A stretch of DNA of 64,000 nt, taken from the NCBI RefSeq assembly GCF_000969835.1, contig NZ_KQ033912.1, positions 3,247,373-3,311,372 on the forward strand, written 5' to 3'. A program made the position numbers and the translations under genes. Shown here in pieces: positions 55,028-63,662 of the stretch. Numbering within the stretch: position 1 is the first letter of the stretch; each line of letters begins with the position of its first letter. The stretch is from Parabacteroides goldsteinii DSM 19448 = WAL 12034. GTDB taxonomy: Bacteria; Bacteroidota; Bacteroidia; Bacteroidales; Tannerellaceae. Below the pieces are notes generated by a model, which had not been told where the DNA came from, ran no database searches, and saw nothing but the letters and a program-made list of their open reading frames with translations.

Positions 55028-55192
55028 CAATTAAGTTTTACTATTAGTATAAATCGTCCTGACCAAAATCCGATTTGTTGATTTTTATGTACACCTATTA
55101 TTTAAGGTAAATACCCATGGAAGGGAGTTTTTTTATTGGTTGTCCCTTTCATATATAAAAGGGAGCCATCCTGTGAAGAATGGCTCTTTTTT
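55028..55192 (+). ncRNA. small RNA candidate 1 (about 165 nt)
   Basis: No reading frame of note lies here. From the predicted start near 55028 the RNA carries ACTATTAGTATAA (55040-55052), then an 8-bp stem (55119-55126 with 55143-55150) closing a loop with TTTTTTATTGGTTG, and ends in a terminator hairpin (GAGCCAT 55063-type stem: 55163-55169 with 55180-55186) plus six T (55187-55192). Candidate 2 repeats the whole plan with compensating base changes in the stem. The ends are predicted from promoter and terminator only. Confidence 0.7.
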
Positions 55193-55295
55193 ATTTATCA
55201 AAGAAAGCAATTTTTGCAAATATTGTTTATTCCAATGATCAATTTTCCCGATTATAACACAGAATAGGTAGTAGGAAGCTCTTTTTTTACTATAT

Positions 55296-55334
55296 AATAG
55301 GTATTGTGTACTCCCCTTGACGGCTCTATCTTTG
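55296..55334 (+). promoter_or_regulatory. promoter of small RNA candidate 2
   Basis: AATAGGTATTG (55296-55306), a 20-bp spacer, then TATCTTTG (55327-55334). Confidence 0.75.
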
Positions 55335-55340
55335 CAACAT

Positions 55341-55492
55341 AGAAAAAAGTAACACTATTAGTATAATCGCTATATCAAAACCTTTTGCTAATTATGTAAG
55401 CATATAAGATGATTAAACGTGTGTCGGAAATTTTTTATTGGTTGTTTCCGGCATAAAAAAGGGACTCTCCTGCGAAGGATGGTTCCTTTTTT
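55341..55492 (+). ncRNA. small RNA candidate 2 (about 150 nt), tandem paralogue
   Basis: Same order as candidate 1: ACTATTAGTATAA (55354-55366), 8-bp stem (55423-55430 with 55445-55452) around TTTTTTATTGGTTG, terminator hairpin (55461-55470 with 55477-55486) and six T. Five of the eight stem pairs differ from candidate 1, yet all still pair, while the loop is unchanged. That is what selection on RNA structure gives. No protein can be read from it. The rest of the 775-bp gap shows only the pflB promoter. Confidence 0.7.
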
Positions 55493-55648
55493 ATTTTTTT
55501 GATATTATTTATAATCCTTCCTGTTTGATACCTATATCAGGCGATACGCTGCACTATATCTACCGTTTTAGTAACTATTTGTAGGGATTTTGGCCGTTGG
55601 GAATACATGATGTTTTTGTTGATTGTTTCGCATGCCATATAAATAACG

Positions 55649-55656
55649 TACCTTTG
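55649..55656 (+). promoter_or_regulatory. -7 box of pflB
   Basis: TACCTTTG matches TAnnTTTG, 36 bp before the pflB ATG. Confidence 0.65.
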
Positions 55657-55691
55657 CACCGAAATTAAAACCGAAGAAAACAAAATAAGGT

Positions 55692-57932
55692 ATGAAGTTT
55701 GAAAACGAGAACTGGGCGCAGTTCAAAGGCGAAATTTGGAAAAGAGAGATTAACGTAAGGGATTTTATCCAGAACAACTACAAACCTTACGAAGGGGACG
55801 ACTCTTTCTTGAAAGACTCCTCAGATAAGACGAAGAAAGTTTGGGATAAATTGACCGAAATGTTTAAGGTTGAAAGGGAGAAGGGTGTTTACGACGCTGA
55901 AACAAAATATCCTCAAGGTATAGATACTTACGGACCAGGTTATATTGACAAAGAAAACGAAGTAATTGTCGGCCTGCAAACCGATGCCCCCCTGAAACGC
56001 GGTATTTACCCGAAATGTGGTACCCGCATGGTGGAAAACAGTCTGGAAGCATATGGCTACAAACTGGACCCGATGACAAAAGAAATCTTCACGAAATACA
56101 GAAAGACGCATAACGAAGGCGTATTCTCCGCTTATACAGATGAAATGCTTGCAGCGCGCCGTTCCGCTATCATCACCGGCCTGCCGGATGCTTACGGACG
56201 CGGACGTATTATCGGTGACTACCGCCGTGTAGCACTTTACGGTACTGAAATCCTGATCGCTGAAAAGAAACATTATCTGAAAAGACTCGATATTCAGGAA
56301 CTGACCGAAGAGATCATCCAGAGCCGTGAGGAAATATCCGAACAGATCAAGGCGCTGAAGGCTTTCGAAAAGATGTGTGCCGGTTATGGTTTCGACGTGA
56401 CCAAGCCTGCAAAGGATGCACGCGAAGCGGTTCAGTTTGTCTATCTGGGTTATCTGGCTGCGGTGAAGGACCAGGATGGGGCTGCCATGTCGTTGGGACG
56501 TACTTCTACTTTCCTCGATATTTATATTGAAAAAGATATCCGCGAAGGCAAGCTGACGGAAGAAGAAGCTCAGGAGCTGATCGATCAGTTTATTATCAAA
56601 CTGCGTATCGTCCGTTTCCTTCGTACTCCGGAATATAACGACCTGTTCTCCGGTGACCCTGTTTGGGTAACCGAGTCTTTGGGCGGACAGGGTGTCGACG
56701 GCCGTTCATTGGTGACGAAGACGTCTTACCGTTATCTGCATACATTATATAACCTCGGCCCGGCACCGGAACCCAACTTAACGGTACTGTGGTTCAACAA
56801 CGCTCCTGAAAACTGGAAACGTTTCTGTGCGAAGGTTTCTATCGATACTTCCGCTATCCAGTATGAGAACGACGATCTGATGCGTCCGGATTATGGAGAT
56901 GATTATGGTATTGCCTGCTGCGTGTCTCCGATGAAGATCGGTAAGCAGATGCAGTATTTCGGCGCACGTGCCAACCTGGCTAAATGTTTGCTGTATGCCA
57001 TCAACGGCGGGCGCGACGAAAGATCAGGTGTACAGGTGGCTCCGAGGTTTGAACCGATCACCAGCGAATACCTGGATTACAACGAAGTGATGGAGAAATA
57101 CGAACAGATGATGCGCTGGCTGGCTAAAGTTTATGTGAATGCACTGAAGATCATCCATTACATGCACGATAAATATGCGTATGAAGCATTCGAGATGGCT
57201 TTGCATGACGGTTCGGTAGAACGTATCCGCGCAACAGGTATTGCCGGCCTTTCTATCGTTGCCGACTCATTGGCTGCTATCCGCGATACGAAAGTAAAAG
57301 TGATCCGCGACGAACGTGGCCTGGCTGTCGGTTTCGAACGTGAAGGAGATTATGTTCCTTTCGGTAACAATGACGATCGTACAGATAGTATTGCTGTCGA
57401 CATCACTGAAAAGTTCATGGAATATCTGCGTCAGCACCAGACATACCGCAACGCCACTCCGACACAGTCTATCCTGACTATCACATCCAATGTGGTGTAT
57501 GGAAAGAAGACAGGTGCAACTCCCGACGGTCGCGAAGGTGGTACGCCGTTTGCTCCGGGTGCGAACCCGATGAACGGACGTGATACCAAAGGCGCTGTTG
57601 CTGCACTGGCTTCTGTTGCTAAACTGCCGTTCCAGCATGCACACGACGGTATCTCTTATACATTCGCTGTTTCTCCTGCAACGTTAGGAAAAGAACGTGA
57701 TATTCAGATCGCCAATATGGTCGGCCTGCTGGACGGTTACTTTACTCCTGACGGCGGACAGCATCTGAATGTGAACGTATTCGACAAGGAGCTGTTGCTC
57801 GATGCTATGGAGCATCCGGAAAACTATCCGCAGTTGACAATCCGCGTATCGGGTTATGCAGTAAACTTTGTGAAACTGACACGCGAACAGCAGCTGGATG
57901 TGATTTCAAGAACAATCAATCATTCTTTGTAA
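55692..57932 (+). CDS. pflB: formate C-acetyltransferase (pyruvate formate-lyase)
   Basis: The protein has 746 residues, close to the family's usual 740-760. This cytosolic glycyl radical enzyme turns pyruvate and CoA into acetyl-CoA and formate in fermentation. The active site cysteines are Cys409 and Cys410 (GIACCVSPM). The radical glycine is Gly721 in RVSGYAVNF, about 25 residues from the end as expected. The activating enzyme gene follows after 7 bp. Upstream lie its own -7 box and two small RNA candidates. The enzyme is destroyed by oxygen once active, which fits an anaerobe. Confidence 0.98.
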   Translation: MKFENENWAQFKGEIWKREINVRDFIQNNYKPYEGDDSFLKDSSDKTKKVWDKLTEMFKVEREKGVYDAETKYPQGIDTYGPGYIDKENEVIVGLQTDAPLKRGIYPKCGTRMVENSLEAYGYKLDPMTKEIFTKYRKTHNEGVFSAYTDEMLAARRSAIITGLPDAYGRGRIIGDYRRVALYGTEILIAEKKHYLKRLDIQELTEEIIQSREEISEQIKALKAFEKMCAGYGFDVTKPAKDAREAVQFVYLGYLAAVKDQDGAAMSLGRTSTFLDIYIEKDIREGKLTEEEAQELIDQFIIKLRIVRFLRTPEYNDLFSGDPVWVTESLGGQGVDGRSLVTKTSYRYLHTLYNLGPAPEPNLTVLWFNNAPENWKRFCAKVSIDTSAIQYENDDLMRPDYGDDYGIACCVSPMKIGKQMQYFGARANLAKCLLYAINGGRDERSGVQVAPRFEPITSEYLDYNEVMEKYEQMMRWLAKVYVNALKIIHYMHDKYAYEAFEMALHDGSVERIRATGIAGLSIVADSLAAIRDTKVKVIRDERGLAVGFEREGDYVPFGNNDDRTDSIAVDITEKFMEYLRQHQTYRNATPTQSILTITSNVVYGKKTGATPDGREGGTPFAPGANPMNGRDTKGAVAALASVAKLPFQHAHDGISYTFAVSPATLGKERDIQIANMVGLLDGYFTPDGGQHLNVNVFDKELLLDAMEHPENYPQLTIRVSGYAVNFVKLTREQQLDVISRTINHSL

Positions 57933-57939
57933 TTGAAAG

Positions 57940-58668
57940 TTGGAAATTAAAGGAAACATACATTCACTAGAGAGTTTCGGGACCGTTGATGGTCCCGGAA
58001 TTCGTTTTGTTGTCTTTATGCAGGGTTGTCCGCTCCGTTGCCTGTATTGCCACAATCCGGATACCTGGGATAGCAAAGGTCTTGCCAAATATCAGATGAC
58101 GCCTGAAGAATTATTGGCTGAGGTTTTACGATATAAGAACTTTATCGCCAAGGGAGGCGTGACTGTCACCGGGGGAGAACCTTTATTGCAAGCTGAATTT
58201 CTCAGGGAGTTTTTCCGTCTTTGCCGGGAAGCCGGTATTCATACGGCGCTCGATACATCCGGCTATATCTGCACACCGAAAGCCCTGGCGGTTCTGGAAT
58301 ATGCCGACCTGGTCTTATTGGATATAAAAACCATCGATCCCGACCTGCATCCCCGTCTAACGGCCGTGAAACTGGATAATACGTTACGTTTCCTGGACGA
58401 ACTGGAAAAACGCGGTGTTCCGGTTTGGATACGCCATGTCATTGTGCCCGGACTGACGGATAATGACGAAGCCTTGGATAAACTGGCCGAATACATCAGC
58501 CACTATACGGTTGTACAGAAGGCGGAACTCTTGCCTTATCACACGATGGGCACATATAAATACGAGGCTCAAGGTCTCGACTACAAACTGAAAGAGGTAG
58601 AACCTTTATCGGCCGAACGTCTGGCAAATGCCAAAGAAATATTTAAGAAGCACGGTATAACCATCTGA
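57940..58668 (+). CDS. pflA: pyruvate formate-lyase activating enzyme (radical SAM)
   Basis: The protein has 242 residues. It puts the glycyl radical on PflB using SAM and a 4Fe-4S cluster. The cluster motif CxxxCxxC is Cys30, Cys34, Cys37 (GCPLRCLYCHN); SAM-binding GGEPLLQ follows. The start must be TTG at 57940: a stop (TGA, 57934) lies two codons upstream in frame, and the next Met, at codon 27, would remove the conserved SFGTVDGPGIRFVVF. The start is only 7 bp from the pflB stop, so translation is probably coupled and the rare start codon may keep the level low. Confidence 0.95.
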   Translation: MEIKGNIHSLESFGTVDGPGIRFVVFMQGCPLRCLYCHNPDTWDSKGLAKYQMTPEELLAEVLRYKNFIAKGGVTVTGGEPLLQAEFLREFFRLCREAGIHTALDTSGYICTPKALAVLEYADLVLLDIKTIDPDLHPRLTAVKLDNTLRFLDELEKRGVPVWIRHVIVPGLTDNDEALDKLAEYISHYTVVQKAELLPYHTMGTYKYEAQGLDYKLKEVEPLSAERLANAKEIFKKHGITI

Positions 58669-58712
58669 TAATTTACCTATAATCAGGTATATTTTTATTG
58701 CTCTAAAAAACA

Positions 58713-58720
58713 TAGTTTTG
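58713..58720 (+). promoter_or_regulatory. -7 box of the CDF transporter gene
   Basis: TAGTTTTG matches TAnnTTTG, 30 bp before the ATG at 58751. It rules out a possible TTG start at 58718. A small hairpin, TACCT/AGGTA followed by a T run (58674-58696), may end pflA just before it. Confidence 0.6.
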
Positions 58721-58750
58721 TCCCATATTGTTACTCAAATAAAAGTAGGA

Positions 58751-59659
58751 ATGAATATGGAACAACATCATCATGATCATCACCACCACGAAATAACCTC
58801 TTTGAACAAGGCTTTCATTATAGGTATCTCCCTGAACCTGGCTTTTGTCGTAGCCGAATTTACGGCTGGCTTCTGGTATAATTCATTAGGACTTCTGTCG
58901 GATGCAGGGCATAACCTGGGAGATGTGGCCAGCCTGGTACTGGCTATGCTGGCTTTCCGGCTGGCTAAGGTGCACCCGACTTGCAGCTATACCTATGGAT
59001 ATAAGAAAAGCACTGTACTCGTATCCCTCCTGAATGCGGTCATCCTCTTGGTGGCCGTCGGGATTATTATTGCTGAAAGTATAGGAAAATTGCTGCATCC
59101 GCGTCCGGTCGAGGGTGATGCGATCGCTTGGGTGGCAGGTATCGGAGTCGTTATAAATGCACTTACGGCATGGCTTTTCATGAAGGATAAGGATAAAGAC
59201 TTGAATGTGAAAGGTGCTTACTTGCATATGGCTGCCGATGCACTGGTATCGGTCGGCGTGGTTGTCTCCGGAATTGTTATTGCCCATACCGGATGGTATA
59301 TCATCGACCCGATTATCGGCCTGTTGATTGCGTTCGTTATCATTGTTTCTACCTGGGGACTGCTACGCGACAGTATCCGTCTCTCTCTGGACGGTGTGCC
59401 GGCGGGAACGGACATCGATAAGGTGGAAAAGACGATACATTCGGTCGAAGGCGTTGAAGGCGTCCATCATCTCCATATCTGGGCGATCAGTACGACCGAA
59501 ACGGCACTTACCGCCCATGTTTCCGTTGCGGATATTTCAGAAATGGAACGTATCAAACAGGAGATAAAACACGACCTTCAGCATGTGGGAATCCAGCATG
59601 CTACGCTCGAATTTGAAACGTCGGGATTCAAGTGCGATGGGCGCTGTTGCTCAGACTGA
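58751..59659 (+). CDS. cation diffusion facilitator (Zn/Co/Cd efflux, CzcD-like)
   Basis: With the start at 58751 (MNMEQHHHD) the protein has 302 residues. A His-rich metal-binding N-terminus (HHHDHHHHE) is followed by six membrane helices. The metal-site residues are visible in helix 2 (DAGHNLGD) and helix 5 (HMAADALVSVG). A cytoplasmic C-terminal domain (GVEGVHHLHIWAISTTETALTAHV) closes the protein, with a Cys/His-containing tail CDGRCCSD. It exports divalent metals in exchange for protons. It stands alone; ATG at 58757 is an alternative start. Confidence 0.93.
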   Translation: MNMEQHHHDHHHHEITSLNKAFIIGISLNLAFVVAEFTAGFWYNSLGLLSDAGHNLGDVASLVLAMLAFRLAKVHPTCSYTYGYKKSTVLVSLLNAVILLVAVGIIIAESIGKLLHPRPVEGDAIAWVAGIGVVINALTAWLFMKDKDKDLNVKGAYLHMAADALVSVGVVVSGIVIAHTGWYIIDPIIGLLIAFVIIVSTWGLLRDSIRLSLDGVPAGTDIDKVEKTIHSVEGVEGVHHLHIWAISTTETALTAHVSVADISEMERIKQEIKHDLQHVGIQHATLEFETSGFKCDGRCCSD

Positions 59660-59737
59660 AACAGGTATATTATAAACCTGATTTACTGATACTCAAAGAT
59701 TTTGTCTATGACTGCATAAAACCTTTCGATTGGATTT

Positions 59738-59771
59738 TTTGTTCTTACCTCGAATCGGCAACTTATCTTTG
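59738..59771 (+). promoter_or_regulatory. promoter of ahpC
   Basis: TTTG (59738-59741), 22 bp, then TATCTTTG (59764-59771), 48 bp before the ATG. No clear OxyR site was recognised in the short gap. Confidence 0.65.
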
Positions 59772-59819
59772 CACCAGTAACAAAAACAAAATAGTAATAA
59801 CGATTAAAATAAAAATTCT

Positions 59820-60386
59820 ATGGAACCTATTATCAATTCACAAGCACCCGAGTTTAAAGTTCAGGCATACCATAACGGTAGTTTCAAAACTGTAAGCAGC
59901 GACGACATCAAAGGCAAATGGGCGATTTTCTTTTTCTACCCGGCTGACTTTACATTTGTTTGTCCGACCGAGTTGGTAGATATGGCTGACAAATATGACC
60001 AGTTCCAGGCAATGGGTGTAGAAGTTTACTCTGTAAGTACAGATTCACACTTCGTACACAAAGCATGGCACGATGCTTCTGAAACGATTCGTAAGATCAA
60101 ATACCCGATGTTGGCAGACCCGACAGGCGTATTGAGCCGTGCATTCGGTGTAATGATCGAAGAAGACGGTATGGCTTACCGCGGTACATTCCTGGTAAAT
60201 CCGGAAGGAAAGATCAAACTGGCAGAAATCAACGATAACGGTATCGGCCGTAACGCCGACGAACTGCTTCGTAAAGTAGAAGCTGCCCAGTTCATCGCCG
60301 AACATCCGAGCGAAGTTTGCCCCGCCAAATGGAAAAAAGGTGGCGAAACATTGAAACCGAGCATCGATCTGGTCGGTAAGATCTAA
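59820..60386 (+). CDS. ahpC: alkyl hydroperoxide reductase subunit C (2-Cys peroxiredoxin)
   Basis: The protein has 188 residues, the normal length. It reduces hydrogen peroxide and organic peroxides in the cytosol. Peroxidatic Cys48 lies in FTFVCPTE, resolving Cys167 in EVCPAKW near the C-terminus. The reducing partner AhpF is encoded 93 bp downstream behind a terminator hairpin, so AhpC is probably made in excess. Confidence 0.98.
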   Translation: MEPIINSQAPEFKVQAYHNGSFKTVSSDDIKGKWAIFFFYPADFTFVCPTELVDMADKYDQFQAMGVEVYSVSTDSHFVHKAWHDASETIRKIKYPMLADPTGVLSRAFGVMIEEDGMAYRGTFLVNPEGKIKLAEINDNGIGRNADELLRKVEAAQFIAEHPSEVCPAKWKKGGETLKPSIDLVGKI

Positions 60387-60399
60387 TAGTAAAACTGGA

Positions 60400-60427
60400 G
60401 GCCGGCAACATATTGTCGGCCTTTTTT
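60400..60427 (+). terminator. attenuating terminator between ahpC and ahpF
   Basis: GGCCGGCAA pairs with TTGTCGGCC (one mismatch) around a 4-base loop, followed by six T. No separate -7 box was found for ahpF, so read-through past this hairpin seems to be how ahpF is expressed. Confidence 0.85.
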
Positions 60428-60479
60428 ATCTAAACAAATATCAGTTGTTCTATTCATAATTAAAATAAAGGATTCAACT

Positions 60480-62030
60480 ATGTTAGATTCATCAATGAGA
60501 AATCAGTTGTCCGGTATCTTTAGCGGATTGACGAACGAATATATATTTGATATACAAGTTTCTCCTGAACATGAAAGCAGGAAGGAATTATTGGAATTGC
60601 TGAACGATGTGGCTTCCTGTTCCGATAAGATCACCGTACAGGTGGCAGACGGCGAAGGCCTGGAGTTCTCTCTGCTGAAAAACGGGGAAAAAACCGGTAT
60701 TAAATTCCGGGGCGTTCCCAACGGACACGAATTTACTTCGTTGCTGCTGGCTATCCTGAACAGCGACGGCAAAGGCAAAAATATTCCCGACGAAAGTATT
60801 TGTAACCGTGTGAAGGCCCTGAATGGCCCAGTCAAACTGACTACATATGTTTCTTTGACCTGTACCAACTGTCCTGACGTTGTACAGGCTTTGAATGCCA
60901 TGGCTACGCTGAACCCGGAAATCTCTCACGAAATGGTGGACGGTGCGATCAACCAGGAAGAGGTTGCTGCCATGAAAGTGCAGGGAGTACCTTCCGTATT
61001 TGCCGACGGTAAACTGATCCATGTAGGTCGTGGAGACTTTGGCGAACTGCTTGGCAAGCTCGGAGCGCAGTATGGCGTGAAAGAGGAGAACCTGCCGGTG
61101 GTAGAAAAGAACTACGATGTTATCATCGTCGGCGGAGGTCCTGCCGGAAGTGCGTCAGCTATCTATACTGCCCGTAAAGGTTTGGCGGTGGCTGTTGTGG
61201 CCGACCGTATCGGCGGACAGGTGAAGGAAACTGTCGGTATCGAGAATATGATTTCTGTTTCGCAGACGACGGGGCAGCAGCTGGCTCTCGACCTGATGTC
61301 GCATATGAAAGATTATCCGATCGATATCCTTGAACACCGCCGTATCGAGAAGGTGGAAGTCGAAGGACGCGAAAAGCTGCTGACAACCTCTACCGGCGAA
61401 AAACTGATAGCCCCGGCCGTTATCGTAGCAACCGGAGCTAGCTGGCGCAGGTTGAATGTCCCCGGAGAATCCGAATATATCGGACGCGGTGTCGCTTTCT
61501 GCCCGCATTGCGACGGTCCGTTCTATAAAGGCAAGCATGTGGCTGTTGTAGGCGGCGGAAATTCAGGCGTTGAGGCGGCTATCGACCTGGCAGGTATCTG
61601 TTCAAAAGTGACGCTTCTCGAATTTGCCGATGAGTTGAAAGCGGATCAGGTCTTGCAGGATAAGGCAAGAAGCCTTCCGAACGTGGAGATCTTTATGCAT
61701 TCCCAGACGATGGAGGTACTGGGTAACGGTGAAAAAGTGACCGGTATCCGTATAAAGGACCGTAAGACAGAGGAAGTCCGCAACATCGAACTGGATGGCA
61801 TCTTTGTCCAGATCGGCCTGGCAGCCAACAGCGGTCCGTTCCGTGAGGTGGTAGATACGAACCGTCAGGGTGAGATCGTGATCGATAGCCATTGTCGTAC
61901 AAGCGTTCCAGGTATCTATGCGGCCGGCGACGTATCGACTGTCCCTTATAAACAGATCATTATTTCGATGGGCGAAGGGGCCAAAGCAGCCCTGACAGCT
62001 TTCGAAGACCGGATGCGGGGAATGTTATAA
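60480..62030 (+). CDS. ahpF: alkyl hydroperoxide reductase subunit F
   Basis: The protein has 516 residues. It passes electrons from NADH through FAD to AhpC. Order: two N-terminal thioredoxin folds with CTNC (Cys128, Cys131), FAD-binding IIVGGGPAGSASAIYTARKG (about 214-233), the NAD-binding part VAVVGGGNSGVEAA, and the second redox pair CPHC (Cys341, Cys344). It ends with the FAD motif GIYAAGDVS. All key cysteines are present. Confidence 0.98.
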   Translation: MLDSSMRNQLSGIFSGLTNEYIFDIQVSPEHESRKELLELLNDVASCSDKITVQVADGEGLEFSLLKNGEKTGIKFRGVPNGHEFTSLLLAILNSDGKGKNIPDESICNRVKALNGPVKLTTYVSLTCTNCPDVVQALNAMATLNPEISHEMVDGAINQEEVAAMKVQGVPSVFADGKLIHVGRGDFGELLGKLGAQYGVKEENLPVVEKNYDVIIVGGGPAGSASAIYTARKGLAVAVVADRIGGQVKETVGIENMISVSQTTGQQLALDLMSHMKDYPIDILEHRRIEKVEVEGREKLLTTSTGEKLIAPAVIVATGASWRRLNVPGESEYIGRGVAFCPHCDGPFYKGKHVAVVGGGNSGVEAAIDLAGICSKVTLLEFADELKADQVLQDKARSLPNVEIFMHSQTMEVLGNGEKVTGIRIKDRKTEEVRNIELDGIFVQIGLAANSGPFREVVDTNRQGEIVIDSHCRTSVPGIYAAGDVSTVPYKQIIISMGEGAKAALTAFEDRMRGML

Positions 62031-62061
62031 GCCGCAGAACTTTCCGGAAGGCATAAAAAAT

Positions 62062-62129
62062 AATACCCGGGTATAAATCGATTCAGAAGCGTTTCTATGT
62101 CGGTTTATATCCGGGTATTGCTATCTTTG
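62062..62129 (+). promoter_or_regulatory. inverted repeat overlapping the promoter of the 452-residue gene
   Basis: A 19-base arm at 62062-62080 (AATACCCGGG at its left end) is repeated inverted at 62101-62119, 17 of 19 matching. The right arm stops 2 bp before the -7 box TATCTTTG (62122-62129), so the arm covers the -33 region. It could be a repressor site, or a terminator working leftward, since the left flank reads as a T run on the minus strand. Confidence 0.6.
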
Positions 62130-62155
62130 CAAGATTCATTCTAATCTATACAATT

Positions 62156-63514
62156 ATGTCGATGCATGAAATTGAAAGTCTGGTGGAAAGTTCTGTGATA
62201 ACAGTTGCCACCGCTTCTCCTATCCCTCCTTTAGCCCGAAACATTTGTTTCAATCTTTACCAGCTCCAGAATCAACTGGATTGTGGATATACTGTCCTGC
62301 GGGTACGGGAAGAACTGGAAAAACTCGGTTATCTCTTCCTTCTGCCTCCGGAGCAATTACCCGAGCCGGAACGTAGTGCAGCCCTGAAACTCAACGAAGA
62401 AGGTGGCTTTTTGAGTGACGGAACTTATTTCGACCACCGTTCGGGTCGTTGCTGTGTCACCGCAGGATCGTTGCTGTGGACGAAACTGATCGATCTCGGC
62501 ATCCTTCCGGAATCGGCAAAGACCGAACTTCGTGAACTCGATCCTTTGGAACTGGCCGAACTTATCATCCCACTGGCTTCAAAGGTGCTCGCCGGGGGAG
62601 ATAAAGAAGATGATAATTATGCTAATGCCGCTGATACGCTGGGATTTTGGTATGCCTTTTTCCCCTTATTCTGTCAGATGGCGGGGATGGACGAGGAGGA
62701 TGCGCCGGAACCGGAGCGAATCCGGGCGTTACTTGAAATGCTGGCTGTTCCCGAATCATTTGAAGTACTTGCGACTGATGAGATTGGCAAGGAGTTGGAT
62801 GACTTTGAAGAAGAAGAAATGCCTTTTCTCTCCGGTTGGAGCGCTCCGTATAATGAATGGAAGAACAAGAACAATACAGGGGATTTATCCCTGGAGTTTT
62901 GCAAATCGATGGTCCACGATTCTATTTTGAAGAGAAAGTTTGTTGAGGCCGATCGCTATGCGTCTGCTATGGAAGAAGGACCGGAACTTAACCGGCTTTT
63001 CCATCGTTGTTTGGTTGGCATGTCTTACTATGAATGGGTGAAAATACAAGGAATAAAAATCCCGATTATAGAAAGTGTTCTCTCTCAGGAAGAGGCAAAA
63101 GAAGGTTTTGAACGTGTAGCAGACTTGTCGGTATCGTCTGATAATGTGCAGTGTGCCCGACTGGGTATTTTCAGAATCCTTGCTTTACAGGGTGAATATG
63201 CCGAATCGGTTGAGTATTTGAATGCCGTATATTTTAAGGCACTCGATGAGTGTGGTCAAAAATCGAAAGAACTACTGGGGCAATCGCAACGTGCTGTGTT
63301 AGTGGTAGTCTATTATCGGATGCTGGAAATGTCTATACCCGATAGTTTTCCTGGGAAAAAGGAACTGATGGCTCATAAAGCATTGAACGGTTCTGATCTT
63401 CGCAAATCCCGGGAAATACTCAGTTTATTGCTTATTGAAAAATCCGAACATGCCTATGCATGGCAACAGGCCTTCTCTTTTTGTGATGAGCTGATAAAAA
63501 AGTATGGATTCTGA
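62156..63514 (+). CDS. unassigned cytoplasmic helical-repeat protein
   Basis: The protein has 452 residues without a signal peptide or membrane segment. I do not recognise a family. The sequence is rich in leucine and glutamate and predicted almost all-helical, with TPR-like spacing in the last 200 residues (AKEGFERVADLSVSSDNVQCARLGIFRILALQGEYAESVEYL). An acidic stretch, ELDDFEEEEMPF, lies near 219-230. The start could also be the second Met codon two positions on. It has its own -7 box. A scaffold or partner-binding role is possible but is only a guess. Confidence 0.8.
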   Translation: MSMHEIESLVESSVITVATASPIPPLARNICFNLYQLQNQLDCGYTVLRVREELEKLGYLFLLPPEQLPEPERSAALKLNEEGGFLSDGTYFDHRSGRCCVTAGSLLWTKLIDLGILPESAKTELRELDPLELAELIIPLASKVLAGGDKEDDNYANAADTLGFWYAFFPLFCQMAGMDEEDAPEPERIRALLEMLAVPESFEVLATDEIGKELDDFEEEEMPFLSGWSAPYNEWKNKNNTGDLSLEFCKSMVHDSILKRKFVEADRYASAMEEGPELNRLFHRCLVGMSYYEWVKIQGIKIPIIESVLSQEEAKEGFERVADLSVSSDNVQCARLGIFRILALQGEYAESVEYLNAVYFKALDECGQKSKELLGQSQRAVLVVVYYRMLEMSIPDSFPGKKELMAHKALNGSDLRKSREILSLLLIEKSEHAYAWQQAFSFCDELIKKYGF

Positions 63515-63554
63515 AATCGTTAGTGCTGATGAAATATGTGTTATTTGCATCGGG

Positions 63555-63646
63555 GTTCGATGTAACGTTACATCAGCTGTCGATGTAACGTTGCACTGCA
63601 TGTCGATGTAACGTTGCACTGCATGTCGATGTAACGTTGCGTCGCA
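63555..63646. repeat. four 23-bp tandem repeats
   Basis: Units start at 63555, 63578, 63601 and 63624. Units 2 and 3 are identical; each carries TGTCGATGTAACGTTGC. Units 1 and 4 differ in their last bases. A partial unit may follow to about 63660. The array fills the gap between two convergent genes. Period and copy number equal those of the array at 28335, and both units begin with TGT then a TCGA core. Confidence 0.92.
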
Positions 63647-63662
63647 TCCCGACGCAATTCTT

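Noticed and set aside
54917..55691. Small proteins in the gap before pflB
   Set aside because: Frames are short and broken in both repeat units, while stems and terminators are conserved, which favours RNA genes.
58718..58750. Longer CDF transporter starting at TTG 58718
   Set aside because: The -7 box TAGTTTTG covers 58713-58720, so this region is promoter; ATG 58751 follows at a normal distance.
63555..63646. CRISPR array
   Set aside because: The 23-bp units are directly abutting, with no spacers and no cas genes.
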